A stretch of DNA of 64,000 bases from Natrinema amylolyticus_A (GCF_042678045.1 NZ_JBHUDI010000005.1:424505-488504), one strand, 5' to 3'. Counted from the first letter of the stretch, positions 9,268 to 19,074 are shown. Made by a program: numbers and translations. Notes: generated by a model not told the origin, from the letters alone.

Positions 9268-9424
9268 TGGGTGTCCGTAGCGGGTCACCCGGTAAAAACA
9301 GTCCGAAACGTGTGCTTCTGCTCGTTCGGTTCGGTATCCGCGATAGTTCCACCAGCAATCGTGGTTCGATCCCTCGACTCGGCATAGCTATTTGACGGTC
9401 CGTTCCGTTACGTCTACAGGAATC

Positions 9425-10465
9425 ATGGTGGCTGTTAGCGAGTTACAAGAGATGTACGAGAACATGGTGACGGCGCGCCAGTACGAAGAACGATTACAGG
9501 AGGAGTACATGGTGGGTAAACAGCCCGCCTTCGATATCTCCGCCGGCCCGATCCCGGGGGAACTTCACCTCGCGGCGGGTCACGAGGCCGCCGGCGCAGG
9601 CGTCTGCCAGCACCTCCGGGACGACGATACGGTCACGGCACCACACCGGCCCCACCATATCGCCATCGCGAAAGGCGTCGACCTGAAGCGAATGACCGCC
9701 GAGATTTTCGGCCGCGAAAGCGGTCTGAGTGGCGGAAAAGGCGGCCATATGCACCTGTTCGATCCCGACGTTAACTTCGCGTGCAGCGGCATCATCGCCG
9801 AGGGCTGTCCACCTGCGGTCGGTGCCGGACTGGCGGCCAAAAAGCGCAACACCGACAGCGTCGCCGTCGCGTTCCTCGGCGAGGGTGCGATCGACCAGGG
9901 GGCGTTCTTAGAGTCGCTCAACCTGGCGAGCGTCCAGAACCTGCCCGTCGTCTTCGTCGTCGAGGACAACGACTGGGCGATCAGCATGCCCAAAGAGCGC
10001 GTCACCGACGTCGAGAACGGTGCTCAGCGCGCCGACGGGTTCGGCCTGCAGGGTATGCGCGTCGACGCCGACGATGCCGTCGCCGTCTCCGACGCCGCCA
10101 GGGAGGCCGTCGGACGCGCCCGCGACGGGAACGGGCCGACGCTGCTCGAGATCCAGGTCCACCGACGCATGGGCCACTTCATGGGCGATCCCGAGGCCTA
10201 TCGCCCCGACGAGGACAAAGCCGCCGCCGAGCAGCGCGATTCGATCGAGCGGCTCGAGGCGGACCTCCGGGCTCACGGCGTCGACGATGAGACGATCGAC
10301 GACCTGCGTTCGCGGGCTCACGACCGCGTCGAGGAGGCCATCGAGTGGGCGAAAGATCAGCCCGAACCGGAGCCGGAGGATGCCTACGAGGACGTGTTCG
10401 TGAATCCGCCCTCGGGCGTGACAGATAGCGAGCCATCGACCGCGGAGACGGGAGGTGACGACTGA
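9425..10465 (+). CDS. TPP-dependent 2-oxoacid/acetoin dehydrogenase E1 component, alpha subunit
   Basis: The 346-residue E1-alpha subunit decarboxylates a 2-oxo substrate using thiamine pyrophosphate. The TPP-binding stretch GEGAIDQGAFLESLNLAS is clear, as are the GGKGGHMHLF and RPHHIAIAKG segments found in acetoin, pyruvate and branched-chain E1 enzymes. The start at ATG 9425 is preferred over a TTG at 9392. Its stop overlaps the start of E1-beta (TGATG), so the two are translationally coupled. A gene for a lipoyl-only protein follows, but no E2 acyltransferase or E3 gene does. The substrate is therefore uncertain; acetoin or a branched-chain 2-oxoacid is plausible. Confidence 0.9.
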   Translation: MVAVSELQEMYENMVTARQYEERLQEEYMVGKQPAFDISAGPIPGELHLAAGHEAAGAGVCQHLRDDDTVTAPHRPHHIAIAKGVDLKRMTAEIFGRESGLSGGKGGHMHLFDPDVNFACSGIIAEGCPPAVGAGLAAKKRNTDSVAVAFLGEGAIDQGAFLESLNLASVQNLPVVFVVEDNDWAISMPKERVTDVENGAQRADGFGLQGMRVDADDAVAVSDAAREAVGRARDGNGPTLLEIQVHRRMGHFMGDPEAYRPDEDKAAAEQRDSIERLEADLRAHGVDDETIDDLRSRAHDRVEEAIEWAKDQPEPEPEDAYEDVFVNPPSGVTDSEPSTAETGGDD

Positions 10466-11508
10466 TGGCACAACAGGAGAAAGACGACGCGAGCGAGCAG
10501 CCCGGCCGGTCGCTGACGATGAGCCGAGCGATGGTCGAGGCGATCGCCCACGAGATGCGCGAGGACGACGAGGTCTTCTACATGGGCGAAGACGTCGCGG
10601 ACTACGGCGGCATCTTCGACAGCACCGAGGGCTTACTCGAGGAGTTCGGTCGCGACCGCATCATGGACGTCCCGATCAGCGAGACGGCGTACATCGGCGC
10701 GGCCGTCGGTGCAGCTCAGGAGGGGATGCGGCCGATCGCCGAGCTGATGTTCGTCGACTTCTTCGGCGTCGCGATGGACCAGATCTACAACCAGCTGGCG
10801 AAGAACACCTACATGAGCGGCGGTTCGATAAACGTCCCGATGGTGCTGACGGCTGCGGTCGGCGGGACGTACAACGACGCCGCCCAGCACTCCCAGACTC
10901 TCTACGGGACGTTCGCACACCTCCCGGGGATGAAAGTCGTCGTGCCCTCGACCGCCTACGACGCGAAGGGGCTGATGCACAACGCTATCCGCGACGACGA
11001 TCCGGTCGTCTACATGTTCCACAAGCGGCTGATGGGGATCGGCTGGCTGCCGGCACCCGACGGCCCGAAGACCGGGGTTCCTGAGGATGACTATACGATT
11101 CCGTTCGGCAGCGCCGACGTCAAACGCGAGGGGTCGGACGTGACTGTCGTCACCCTCGGGCTACACGTCCATCGCGCGCTCGAGGCCGCCGCGGACCTCG
11201 CCGACGACGGACTCGACGTGGAGGTCGTCGACCTCCGGACGCTCGTCCCCCTCGACACCGACACCATCCGCGACTCCGTCGCCAAGACCGGCCACTTGGT
11301 CGTCGTCGACGAGGACTATCGCTCGTACGGCGTCACCGGCGAGATCATCGCGAGCGTGGCCGAGGCCGGCCTCGACGACCTCGAGGGTGTCGAGCGCGTT
11401 GCGCTTCCGGACGTGCCGATCCCGTATGCGCGACCGATGGAAGACGAGGTCGTTCCGGGGACGGACGACATCGCGGCTGCCGTTCGCGCCGTTCGAGGGG
11501 ACGAATGA
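10465..11508 (+). CDS. TPP-dependent 2-oxoacid/acetoin dehydrogenase E1 component, beta subunit
   Basis: This 347-residue protein is the partner of the preceding E1-alpha in an alpha2beta2 E1 enzyme. Recognisable family segments are FYMGEDVADYGGIFDSTEGL near the N-terminus, DVPISETAYIGAAVGAA, and a transketolase C-terminal domain with VVDLRTLVPLDTDTI and VVVDEDYRSYG. It overlaps the upstream gene by 1 nt and the downstream lipoyl-protein gene by 4 nt (ATGA), so all three form one operon. Confidence 0.92.
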   Translation: MAQQEKDDASEQPGRSLTMSRAMVEAIAHEMREDDEVFYMGEDVADYGGIFDSTEGLLEEFGRDRIMDVPISETAYIGAAVGAAQEGMRPIAELMFVDFFGVAMDQIYNQLAKNTYMSGGSINVPMVLTAAVGGTYNDAAQHSQTLYGTFAHLPGMKVVVPSTAYDAKGLMHNAIRDDDPVVYMFHKRLMGIGWLPAPDGPKTGVPEDDYTIPFGSADVKREGSDVTVVTLGLHVHRALEAAADLADDGLDVEVVDLRTLVPLDTDTIRDSVAKTGHLVVVDEDYRSYGVTGEIIASVAEAGLDDLEGVERVALPDVPIPYARPMEDEVVPGTDDIAAAVRAVRGDE

Positions 11509-11768
11509 GCGGGACCGATGACCGTGTCGCCGTCGAGACGAGCGATCGCTGGCCCGACGACGCAGACGAGGACGTCGGTGTCGTCGTCAACTGGTTCGCA
11601 GCCAAGGGCAGTCGCGTCGAAGCGGGCAACGCGATCTGCGAATTTCAGGTCGAAAAGGTGAGCGTCGACGTGCCAGCACCAGCCACCGGCACGCTCGAGG
11701 AGATCGTGATCGGGGAAGACGAAGAGTTCGAGCGGGGCGATCGGCTCGCCTGGATTCGTCCAGCATAA
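11505..11768 (+). CDS. Stand-alone lipoyl domain protein
   Basis: This 87-residue protein consists only of a biotinyl/lipoyl-type domain. The likely modified residue is Lys51 in the hairpin VEKVS, in place of the usual DKA. The paired strands GTLEEIVIGEDEEF and GDRLAWI complete the fold. In dehydrogenase complexes this domain is fused to the E2 acyltransferase core; here it is free and encoded next to E1. It may act as a swinging carrier for an E2 encoded elsewhere, or hand acyl groups to another acceptor. It is the last gene of the E1 operon. Confidence 0.88.
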   Translation: MSGTDDRVAVETSDRWPDDADEDVGVVVNWFAAKGSRVEAGNAICEFQVEKVSVDVPAPATGTLEEIVIGEDEEFERGDRLAWIRPA

Positions 11769-11875
11769 GCCGTCAGTTCCCGACCGAGTGTGAGAGCTGA
11801 TCGCTCTCATTTAAAGCCAAAACCTATCGAGTCGGAGACTTTTATGTGCTCGCTACAACTCGAGCGTAGATCCAT

Positions 11876-12097
11876 ATGGACCGTCCGAGCCTGGACGCAG
11901 GCGATATCCGGTGGGGGTGGACCTGTCCGCGGTGCGAAACGGATGCGTCGGTGACTCGAGACCCGAACTCCGCCACGTTTCGCTGGGAGTGTGACGACGA
12001 GGACTGCGCTGCGGTCGGCTTCGGCTTCACCTCGCGGCGCAGGGCGCGACTCGCGCTCAAGGAGTATCACGACCGGTATCAGAACATCTACCGCTAG
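11876..12097 (+). CDS. Small zinc-ribbon protein
   Basis: The 73-residue protein carries two cysteine pairs, CPRC near residue 17 and CDDEDC near 39, spaced as in a zinc ribbon. The C-terminus is basic (FTSRRRARLALKEYHDRY). A TTTTATG-like TATA element lies about 35 nt upstream (near 11840-11846). The function is unknown; nucleic-acid or protein binding is the usual role of such ribbons. Confidence 0.75.
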   Translation: MDRPSLDAGDIRWGWTCPRCETDASVTRDPNSATFRWECDDEDCAAVGFGFTSRRRARLALKEYHDRYQNIYR

Positions 12098-12175
12098 TGG
12101 ACTGCCCTGCGGAAAACGGCGATTCTCGAGTCTGCTTCCGGTATGCTTATGCGGGCGTCACCGGATAGACGGGAC

Positions 12176-12313
12176 ATGGCAGTCGATCTCAGTGACTTCG
12201 AGCATCCCGCGTGGCTCACTGCAGCAGGAACGGGCATCGGATACGTGTTGATCCTCGCAGTGCTGACGCTGGCCATGTTCATCGTGCCGTGGCTCGTGTT
12301 CTCGATGCTGTAG
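12176..12313 (+). CDS. Small single-pass membrane protein
   Basis: This is a 45-residue ORF starting at ATG 12176. An amphipathic acidic N-terminus (MAVDLSDFEHPAW) is followed by one long hydrophobic helix at about 20-44 ending at the C-terminus. Third positions are mostly G or C, as in neighbouring genes. Short membrane proteins of this form are common in haloarchaea; no function can be assigned. Confidence 0.6.
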   Translation: MAVDLSDFEHPAWLTAAGTGIGYVLILAVLTLAMFIVPWLVFSML

Positions 12314-12463
12314 CGACTGGATCACGTCCCGACGAGTCGTCTTCTTTTGCTAATCGGCGACTGCGTTTCCTATCGCGTTCGACGGCCCACCAGCGTGTCT
12401 CTCGAGCGCCGTCGGTAGACGATTGAAAACGAAGAGAAAGATCGCTGTCGACCTCGAGAGCGT

Positions 12464-13681
12464 TCAGGCGAAGGTTTTCGAGACGTCCTCGGTGTCCTCG
12501 GATTCGGCCTGAACCTTGTCCCAGGCGCTGCGGAAGTCTTCCATCCGGATCTCGGTGCGGTCGTCACGGATGGCGAACATGCCGGCTTCGGTACAGACGG
12601 CCTTGATGTCGGCACCGGAGGCTTCCTCGGCCTCTTCGGCCAACTCGGCGAAGTCGACGTCGTCGGCGACGTTCATCCCACGGGTGTGGATCTCGAAGAT
12701 GATCTCGCGGCCCTCCTGGTTTGGCTTTGGCACCTCGATGAGGCGGTCGAACCGGCCCGGGCGGAGGATGGCTCGGTCGAGCATATCGAAGCGGTTGGTC
12801 GCAGCGATAATGCGGATCTCGCCGCGTTCCTCGAAGCCGTCCATCTCGGAGAGCAGTTGCATCATGGTCCGCTGGACCTCGGCGTCGCCGGAGGTCTTGG
12901 ATTCCGTCCGTTTGGCGGCGATGGCGTCGATCTCGTCGATGAAGATGACGGCGGGCTCGTGCTCGCGGGCGACATCGAAGAGGTCGCGCACGAGCTTGGC
13001 ACCCTCGCCAATGAACTTGTGGACCAGCTCCGAGCCAGCCATCTTGATGAAGGTGGCGTCGGTCTGGTTGGCCACGGCTTTGGCGAGCATCGTCTTCCCG
13101 GTGCCCGGCGGCCCGTATAGCAGGACGCCGCTTGGCGGGTCGATCCCGACGTCGTCGAACATCTCGGGCTTCTCGAGGGGCATCTCGACGGTCTCGCGGA
13201 CCTCTTGCATCTGCTCCTCGAGTCCGCCGATGTCCTCGTAGCTGACATCCGGGCTCTCGGTGACCTCCATCACGCGAGCGCGCACGTCGGTCTCGCTCGA
13301 GAGTGGCTTGACGATAGATAGCGAGTTGTTGACCGCCACTCGAGCGTCAGGCTCGAGGTCGGCGCGCATCTCGTCGGTGACTTCGGTCAGCGCCTCCTGG
13401 TTGTTCCCGTGTTGTTTGATGATGACGCCTTCGTCCGTGATCTCTTGGACGGTGGCGACGAACAGCGGGGATTGCTTGAGTTTCTTGTTCTCGTGCGTGA
13501 GCCGCTCGAGTTTCTGCTGGTACTTGTTGTTCTCGGCGTTGGCATCGAGGAGTTTGTCGCGCATCTCCTCGTTTTGCGCCTCGAGGATCTCCAGCCGTTC
13601 CTCGAGCGCCTGGATTTTCTCCTGTTGGGACGCCTCGTCCTCATCATATGGGAGGTCGACGTCGTCCACAGTGTCGCTCAT
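12464..13681 (-). CDS. panA: Proteasome-activating nucleotidase (PAN)
   Basis: The 405-residue AAA ATPase unfolds substrates and feeds them to the 20S proteasome. An N-terminal coiled coil spans about 17-72, followed by an OB-type region, then the AAA module with Walker A GPPGTGKT (near 190-197), Walker B VIFIDEIDAI, and the RPGRFDR arginine-finger region. The C-terminus reads SKTFA, so the hydrophobic-Tyr-X motif used by many PANs to dock on the proteasome is not evident. Haloarchaea usually carry two PAN genes; the second is not here. I chose the second of two consecutive ATGs. The gene is divergent from a small HTH protein. Confidence 0.95.
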   Translation of the reverse strand: MSDTVDDVDLPYDEDEASQQEKIQALEERLEILEAQNEEMRDKLLDANAENNKYQQKLERLTHENKKLKQSPLFVATVQEITDEGVIIKQHGNNQEALTEVTDEMRADLEPDARVAVNNSLSIVKPLSSETDVRARVMEVTESPDVSYEDIGGLEEQMQEVRETVEMPLEKPEMFDDVGIDPPSGVLLYGPPGTGKTMLAKAVANQTDATFIKMAGSELVHKFIGEGAKLVRDLFDVAREHEPAVIFIDEIDAIAAKRTESKTSGDAEVQRTMMQLLSEMDGFEERGEIRIIAATNRFDMLDRAILRPGRFDRLIEVPKPNQEGREIIFEIHTRGMNVADDVDFAELAEEAEEASGADIKAVCTEAGMFAIRDDRTEIRMEDFRSAWDKVQAESEDTEDVSKTFA

Positions 13682-13807
13682 CACCCGTCCTTTGGGTGTT
13701 GGTTCTTAAGAGGCTTCGGGTAGGTGCACTCAACTACGATGTATTACTAGCAGGCATTAGATGGAATAGAAAATATTATTATCCCGTATTCGAAATGGAG
13801 GTGTAAG

Positions 13808-14077
13808 ATGAGTGCTTCAGAGCCGATTCGACAGGAGACCAGCGATCGGGGAACGTGGGACGACGTCCGCGAACTGCCGCCGAGTGCGAAACTCGTCGCG
13901 AAGGTCCTCGAGTACAACGACACGATGACCCAACAGCAGATCGCCGACGAGACGCTGCTGCCCTCCCGGACGGTCCGGTATGCGCTCAACCGACTCGACG
14001 AGAAGAACGTCGTCGATTCGCGGTTTTCGTTCTCCGACGCGCGCAAACGTCTCTACAGTCTCGACATCGACGCCTGA
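13808..14077 (+). CDS. Small winged-HTH protein (MarR-like)
   Basis: The 89-residue protein is essentially one winged helix-turn-helix. Residues about 25-80 carry SAKLVAKVLEY, a TQQQIADETLLPSRTVRYALNRL recognition helix unit, and the wing segment DSRFSFSDARKRLYSL. It is divergent from panA, with about 126 bp between the starts. The promoter region is AT-rich, with an ATATTATTAT element at about 13773-13782. A role in transcription is likely; its targets are unknown. Confidence 0.82.
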   Translation: MSASEPIRQETSDRGTWDDVRELPPSAKLVAKVLEYNDTMTQQQIADETLLPSRTVRYALNRLDEKNVVDSRFSFSDARKRLYSLDIDA

Positions 14078-14277
14078 TCGGGGTCTCGAATTTGTCGCCG
14101 TCTGTTGCTCGTTGATGTGAGTTCACCGATGTCTCTCTCGGTACCGCTTGCCGCATCGGATGCGTCTTCTCCGCCGCTTGCCGCACGAATATGTTAATAG
14201 CGGGGAGTGTCTTGTCTCCGGAAACGATCGACCGATGACCGCGACTGCCACGAGACTCGTTCGACCGGGGAGTAGCG

Positions 14278-14892
14278 ATGAGTGAGGGCCCTCTCGATCT
14301 GCACTGTCCGGAGTGTGGGGAACCCGTCGGGCAGACGGCGACCTACTGCATGCACTGCTGGGCGGATCTCCCCACGGACTCAACGACCGCCGACTACGCG
14401 ACCGAACGTCGATCCGCTGCCAGTACGGACGCCGACTCGTTTGCCACTCGTGGTGAGACTGACGCGTTCGCCGACGACGACTCGGAGCGACTGCTGGACC
14501 CGGACGGCCTCGTCGACAACACGCTCACTGTTCTGGTCGGCATTGCTGGCGGACTTGCTGTCGGCATCGTCGAAACCCTCGTGCTGTTAATCCTCACTGA
14601 GAGTGGCTGGATCCTTCTCGTCGGTCCCGCCGTGTGGCTGGGTGCGACCGGCTATCTCGTCCGCTGTCGGACCGTTCAGGAGGCGATCGCGAAGACCTGC
14701 TACGCCGTCGCTCTCGTCCTGTTGTCAGTGCCCCTGATCGCGTTCGGACCGGGTGTCACCGTCGACGGCGGTGCCGGTGGTGCCTTCTTCGGATTGTTAC
14801 TCCTCGTTGCGATTCCCGCGGCTATCGCTGCCGCGATCGGTTGGGTCGCCTCTCGATTCGTGCCGACAGCGCCCGTGGATGGAGCGACGTAA
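14278..14892 (+). CDS. Zinc-ribbon membrane protein
   Basis: The 204-residue protein starts with a zinc ribbon (CPECGEP then CMHCW, residues about 10-32), followed by a Ser/Asp-rich linker. Four predicted membrane helices make up the C-terminal half (roughly 84-106, 108-128, 138-160 and 166-195). Haloarchaea have many proteins that pair a cytoplasmic ribbon with a small membrane domain. The function is unknown. A TATGTTAATA promoter element lies about 80 nt upstream. Confidence 0.75.
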   Translation: MSEGPLDLHCPECGEPVGQTATYCMHCWADLPTDSTTADYATERRSAASTDADSFATRGETDAFADDDSERLLDPDGLVDNTLTVLVGIAGGLAVGIVETLVLLILTESGWILLVGPAVWLGATGYLVRCRTVQEAIAKTCYAVALVLLSVPLIAFGPGVTVDGGAGGAFFGLLLLVAIPAAIAAAIGWVASRFVPTAPVDGAT

Positions 14893-15023
14893 TCGTCTCA
14901 CAACCTGTCGGCCAGCGCGTCTCGCTCCCGTGTGACGAGATCCGTTGCCTCGAGTGACGGTTCGGTTTTACTTTCACTCCGGTGACGGAATCCCTTTAGG
15001 GTGGACTCGCCAACCACTGGCCA

Positions 15024-16367
15024 ATGACGCGGGTTATCCATACGGGCGATACCCACATCGGGTACCAGCAGTACAACTCGCCCGAGCGACGACGGGACTT
15101 CCTCGAGGCGTTCCGCTCGGTCGTCGAGGACGCTGTCGCCGACGATGTCGACGCAGTGGTCCACGCCGGCGACCTCTTTCACGACCGCCGGCCGAGCCTG
15201 GTCGACTTGCAGGGGACGATCGACGTGCTTCGAACGCTGTCCGACGCCGATATCCCCTTTCTCGCCGTCGTCGGCAATCACGAGTCGAAACGCGACGCGC
15301 AGTGGCTCGATCTCTTTGCGGATCTCGGATTGGCGACCAGACTCGGTGCCGAACCGGTCGTCGTCGGTGACGCCGCGTTCTACGGCCTCGACTTCGTCCC
15401 CCGCTCGCGCCGGGACGACCTCGAGTACGTGTTCGACCCGGTCCCCGAGACGGCCGATCACGCCACGCTGGTGAGCCACGGCCTTTTCGAACCCTTTGCC
15501 CACGCCGATTGGGACACCGAGACCGTCCTCGAGCAGTCGACGGTCGACTTCGACGCCGTCCTGCTGGGAGACAACCACAAACCCGACACTGCGGAGGTGC
15601 GTGACACGTGGGTCACCTACTGTGGCTCGACCGAACGGGCAAGCGCCAGCGAGCGTGCGGATCGTGGCTATAACATCGTCGAGTTCGACGAGTCGGTCGC
15701 GATCAGCCGTCGCGGGCTCACCGACACTCGCGAGTTCGTCTTCGTCGACGTCGAACTCGAGGAGGGCGAAGGAATCGACCGTGTGCAGGAACGCGTCCGC
15801 CAGCACGACCTCGACGACGCCGTCGTCATCGTCACCATCGAGGGCGAGGGCCGCCCGATCACGCCCGCGGCGATCGAGGAACTCGCGATCGACCGCGGGG
15901 CGCTCGTCGCCCGCGTCAACGACCGGCGGGAACTCCCGGACGAGGACGACGAGGTGTCGGTGAACTTCGCCAACCCGGACGACGCCGTCCGCGAGCGCGT
16001 CCGTGAACTGGGGCTCAGCGATGCCGCCCTCGAGATCGACGAGACCGTCCGGAACGGCGACCTCGCCGACGCGAACGTCCGCGAGACAGTCGAGCGACGG
16101 GTTCGCGAGTTGCTCGAGGATGATCGGTCGGCCTTCGAGCCCGCGCCGGAGCGCAAGCCGGGCAACGAGGACGTGACGACGGTCGCCGACCAGCTCGCAG
16201 ACGAACCCGATTCCGAAGCCGATGCGCCCGATGTGGCCGATACGAACACTGGCGGAGCGGACGGACACGCCGAGACGGCTGACGCAGCCGAACGCACGAC
16301 CGACGACGCCGGCGAGGCCGACGAAACTGCCGACGCAGACACCGCTTCCCTGGGTGATTTCGCATGA
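15024..16367 (+). CDS. mre11: DNA double-strand break repair nuclease Mre11
   Basis: The 447-residue protein has the five phosphoesterase motifs of Mre11: GDTHIGY, HAGDLFHD, VVGNHESKR, SHGLFEPFAH and LLGDNHKPDT. They bind two Mn ions for 3'-5' exonuclease and endonuclease activity at DNA ends. The C-terminal 80 or so residues are an acidic, low-complexity halophilic tail. The gene overlaps rad50 by 4 nt (ATGA), so the two complex subunits are co-translated. Confidence 0.97.
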   Translation: MTRVIHTGDTHIGYQQYNSPERRRDFLEAFRSVVEDAVADDVDAVVHAGDLFHDRRPSLVDLQGTIDVLRTLSDADIPFLAVVGNHESKRDAQWLDLFADLGLATRLGAEPVVVGDAAFYGLDFVPRSRRDDLEYVFDPVPETADHATLVSHGLFEPFAHADWDTETVLEQSTVDFDAVLLGDNHKPDTAEVRDTWVTYCGSTERASASERADRGYNIVEFDESVAISRRGLTDTREFVFVDVELEEGEGIDRVQERVRQHDLDDAVVIVTIEGEGRPITPAAIEELAIDRGALVARVNDRRELPDEDDEVSVNFANPDDAVRERVRELGLSDAALEIDETVRNGDLADANVRETVERRVRELLEDDRSAFEPAPERKPGNEDVTTVADQLADEPDSEADAPDVADTNTGGADGHAETADAAERTTDDAGEADETADADTASLGDFA

Positions 16368-19051
16368 GGGTCGATCGCGTCCGCCTACTGAACTTCAAGT
16401 GCTACGGCGACGCCGACCTCTCCCTCGAGCGCGGCGTCACCGTCGTCCACGGCGTCAACGGCAGCGGCAAATCGACGCTGCTCGAGGCCGTCTTCTTCGC
16501 ACTCTACGGCTCGAAGGCCTTAGACGACCGCACGTTAGACGACGTGATCACCACCGGCGAGGAGGAAAGCGAAGTCGAACTCTGGTTCACCCACGACGGC
16601 CGCGAGTACCGTGTCGAGCGCCGACTCAAACTCCGCGGTGACCGTGCGACGACGACGAAATGCGTCCTCGAGACGCCGACCGAGACCATCGAGGGGGCTC
16701 GCGATGTCCGCCGCGAGGTGACCGATCTCCTGCGGATGGACGCCGAGGCGTTCGTCAACTGCGCGTACGTCCGGCAGGGCGAGGTCAACAAGCTCATCCA
16801 CGCGTCGCCGAGCGACCGCCAGGACATGATCGACGATCTCCTCCAACTGGGTGCACTCGAGGAGTACCGCGAGCGGGCCAGCGACGCCCGACTCGGCGTC
16901 AAAACGGTGCTCGACGGCCAGCGCGAGGTGCTCGAAGACCTCCAGCAGCAGGTCGAACAAAAGGAAGCGCAGGATCTCCACGCGCAACTCAACGAGCTCG
17001 AGTCCCGCCGTGCCGAGATCAGTGACGAGATCGATCACTACGAAACGCAGCGTACGCAGGCTCAGGAGACTCTCGAGACGGCCGAAGACGTTCTCGAGCG
17101 CCACGAAGAAACCCGCGAGGAGATCGCGACGCTCGAGGCAGAGATCGACGATCTCCGATCGAAGATCGAAGCCACCGAACGCAAGCGTGAGGATGCACGC
17201 GACGAGATCAGCGAAAGCAGGGCACGACGCGAGGAACTGGCAGATGAGCGTGCCGACCTGCTCGAGACAGTGGCCCTCGAGACGACCGATCCCGACGAAG
17301 CGACGATCGAGGCTCGTATCGACGAACTCGAGGCGCGTGACGATGAACTCGCCGACGAGCTCCAGGACGTCACGGTGACGATCGAAACCGGCACCGAGGA
17401 GATCGAGCGGCTTCGCGAGGAAGCTGCTGACCTCGAGAAACAGGCCGCAGCCGCCCGCGACGACGCCGCCGACCTCACGGAACGGATCGACGCTGACGAG
17501 GAGGCAATCGCCGATCGCGAGGCGAAACTCGAGGACCTCGAGGCGGAGATCGAGGACGCGCGGGCCGCGTTCGACGACGCACCTGTCGACTTCGGCGCGG
17601 CTGAATCCCACCGCACGTCCCTCGAAGCCGATCGCGAGGAGGTGACCACGGAACTCAACGACGTCATCGCCGACATCCGGACCGCTGAGAACGCGATCGA
17701 GGAGGGCGAACGGCTGCTCGAGGAGGGCAAATGTCCGGAGTGTGGCCAGCCCGTCGAGGACTCGCCACACGTCGACGTGCTGGACGACCGTCGGGAGGAA
17801 CTCACTGCCCTCGAGGCCGAACGCGAGCGCCTCGAGGCCGAACGCGACGAGCTAGACGAGCGGATCGACCGCGCCGAGGAGTTGTGCGAGGTCGAACGGC
17901 GGGTTGCCCGACTCGAGGACAACCGCGAAAACGTCGAGCAGTTACTCGCCGAGAAACGCGAAGCCATCGCGGATCGTCGCGAGCAGCGTGATCAGCTGCG
18001 AGCAGACGCCGACGAGTACGAGGCCGAGGCCGACGCGAAGCGGTCCGCTGCCGACGAACGCGAGGACGATGTGGCCGACGCACGGGCCGCCCTCGGCGAG
18101 ATCAACACGGAGCGCGGGGAGATCAAAGCGACGCTCCAGACCCTCGAGCGGATCGCCGAGATCGCCGACGAACGGGCCACGCTCGAACGCGAGATCGACA
18201 CGCTTCGCGAGCGCATCGCGGACTGGGAGGAGATGAACGACGAGCGCCGCGAAACACTGTCGGCAAAGCGCGAGCGAAAACGCGACCTCGAGTCCGAATT
18301 CGACGACGAGCGGGTCGAAACCGCCCGCGAGGACAAGCGAAACGCCGAGCAGTACATCGAGCAGGTCGACGAGAAACTCGAAGAACTCGAGTCAGAACGC
18401 GACGAGGTCCAGGGGGCGATTGGCGGCATCGAAGAGAAACTTGCCGACCTCGAGCGGCTCCGCGAGCGCTTAGAGCGCGTCGACGCACAATGTGAACACC
18501 TCGAGTCGCTGTACGGGGAAGCCGAGACGCTCCAGACTACCTACGGCGAGTTGCGGGCGGAACTGCGCCAGCGCAACGTCGAGACCCTAGAACGGCTGCT
18601 CAACGAGACGTTCGAGCTGGTCTATCAGAACGACTCCTACGCGGCGATCGATCTCGACGGTGACTACCGGCTGACGGTCTACCAGAAAGACGGCGAAGCC
18701 TTAGAGCCCGAACAGCTCTCGGGTGGCGAGCGGGCACTGTTCAATCTCAGCCTGCGGTGTGCGATCTACCGGCTGCTGGCCGAAGGGGTCGAGGGAACCG
18801 CGCCGATGCCGCCGCTCATTCTCGACGAGCCGACGGTGTTCCTCGATTCGGGCCACGTCACGCAACTCGTTTCGCTGATCGAATCGATGCGCAACGACTT
18901 CGACGTCGAGCAAATCGTCGTCGTCAGCCACGACGAGGAACTCGTCGGGGCGGCCGATTCGCTCGTCCGCGTCGAGAAGGACGCGACGTCGAACCGCTCG
19001 CGACTCGAGCGCGGCGAGCCCCCGGAGGCGGAACTGCTCGCGTCGGACTGA
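16364..19051 (+). CDS. rad50: DNA double-strand break repair ATPase Rad50
   Basis: This 895-residue SMC-like ATPase is the partner of Mre11. The N-terminal Walker A is HGVNGSGKST. Two long coiled-coil arms flank the zinc hook CPECGQP at about 457-463, the apex that dimerises through Zn. The signature LSGGERALFNLSLR lies near 785 and Walker B LILDEPTVFLD near 819. The coil segments are extremely rich in Glu/Arg/Asp. The length matches other archaeal Rad50 proteins, and the overlap with mre11 confirms the operon. Confidence 0.97.
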   Translation: MRVDRVRLLNFKCYGDADLSLERGVTVVHGVNGSGKSTLLEAVFFALYGSKALDDRTLDDVITTGEEESEVELWFTHDGREYRVERRLKLRGDRATTTKCVLETPTETIEGARDVRREVTDLLRMDAEAFVNCAYVRQGEVNKLIHASPSDRQDMIDDLLQLGALEEYRERASDARLGVKTVLDGQREVLEDLQQQVEQKEAQDLHAQLNELESRRAEISDEIDHYETQRTQAQETLETAEDVLERHEETREEIATLEAEIDDLRSKIEATERKREDARDEISESRARREELADERADLLETVALETTDPDEATIEARIDELEARDDELADELQDVTVTIETGTEEIERLREEAADLEKQAAAARDDAADLTERIDADEEAIADREAKLEDLEAEIEDARAAFDDAPVDFGAAESHRTSLEADREEVTTELNDVIADIRTAENAIEEGERLLEEGKCPECGQPVEDSPHVDVLDDRREELTALEAERERLEAERDELDERIDRAEELCEVERRVARLEDNRENVEQLLAEKREAIADRREQRDQLRADADEYEAEADAKRSAADEREDDVADARAALGEINTERGEIKATLQTLERIAEIADERATLEREIDTLRERIADWEEMNDERRETLSAKRERKRDLESEFDDERVETAREDKRNAEQYIEQVDEKLEELESERDEVQGAIGGIEEKLADLERLRERLERVDAQCEHLESLYGEAETLQTTYGELRAELRQRNVETLERLLNETFELVYQNDSYAAIDLDGDYRLTVYQKDGEALEPEQLSGGERALFNLSLRCAIYRLLAEGVEGTAPMPPLILDEPTVFLDSGHVTQLVSLIESMRNDFDVEQIVVVSHDEELVGAADSLVRVEKDATSNRSRLERGEPPEAELLASD

Positions 19052-19074
19052 CGAGCCACACGTCGGTTCTCGCG

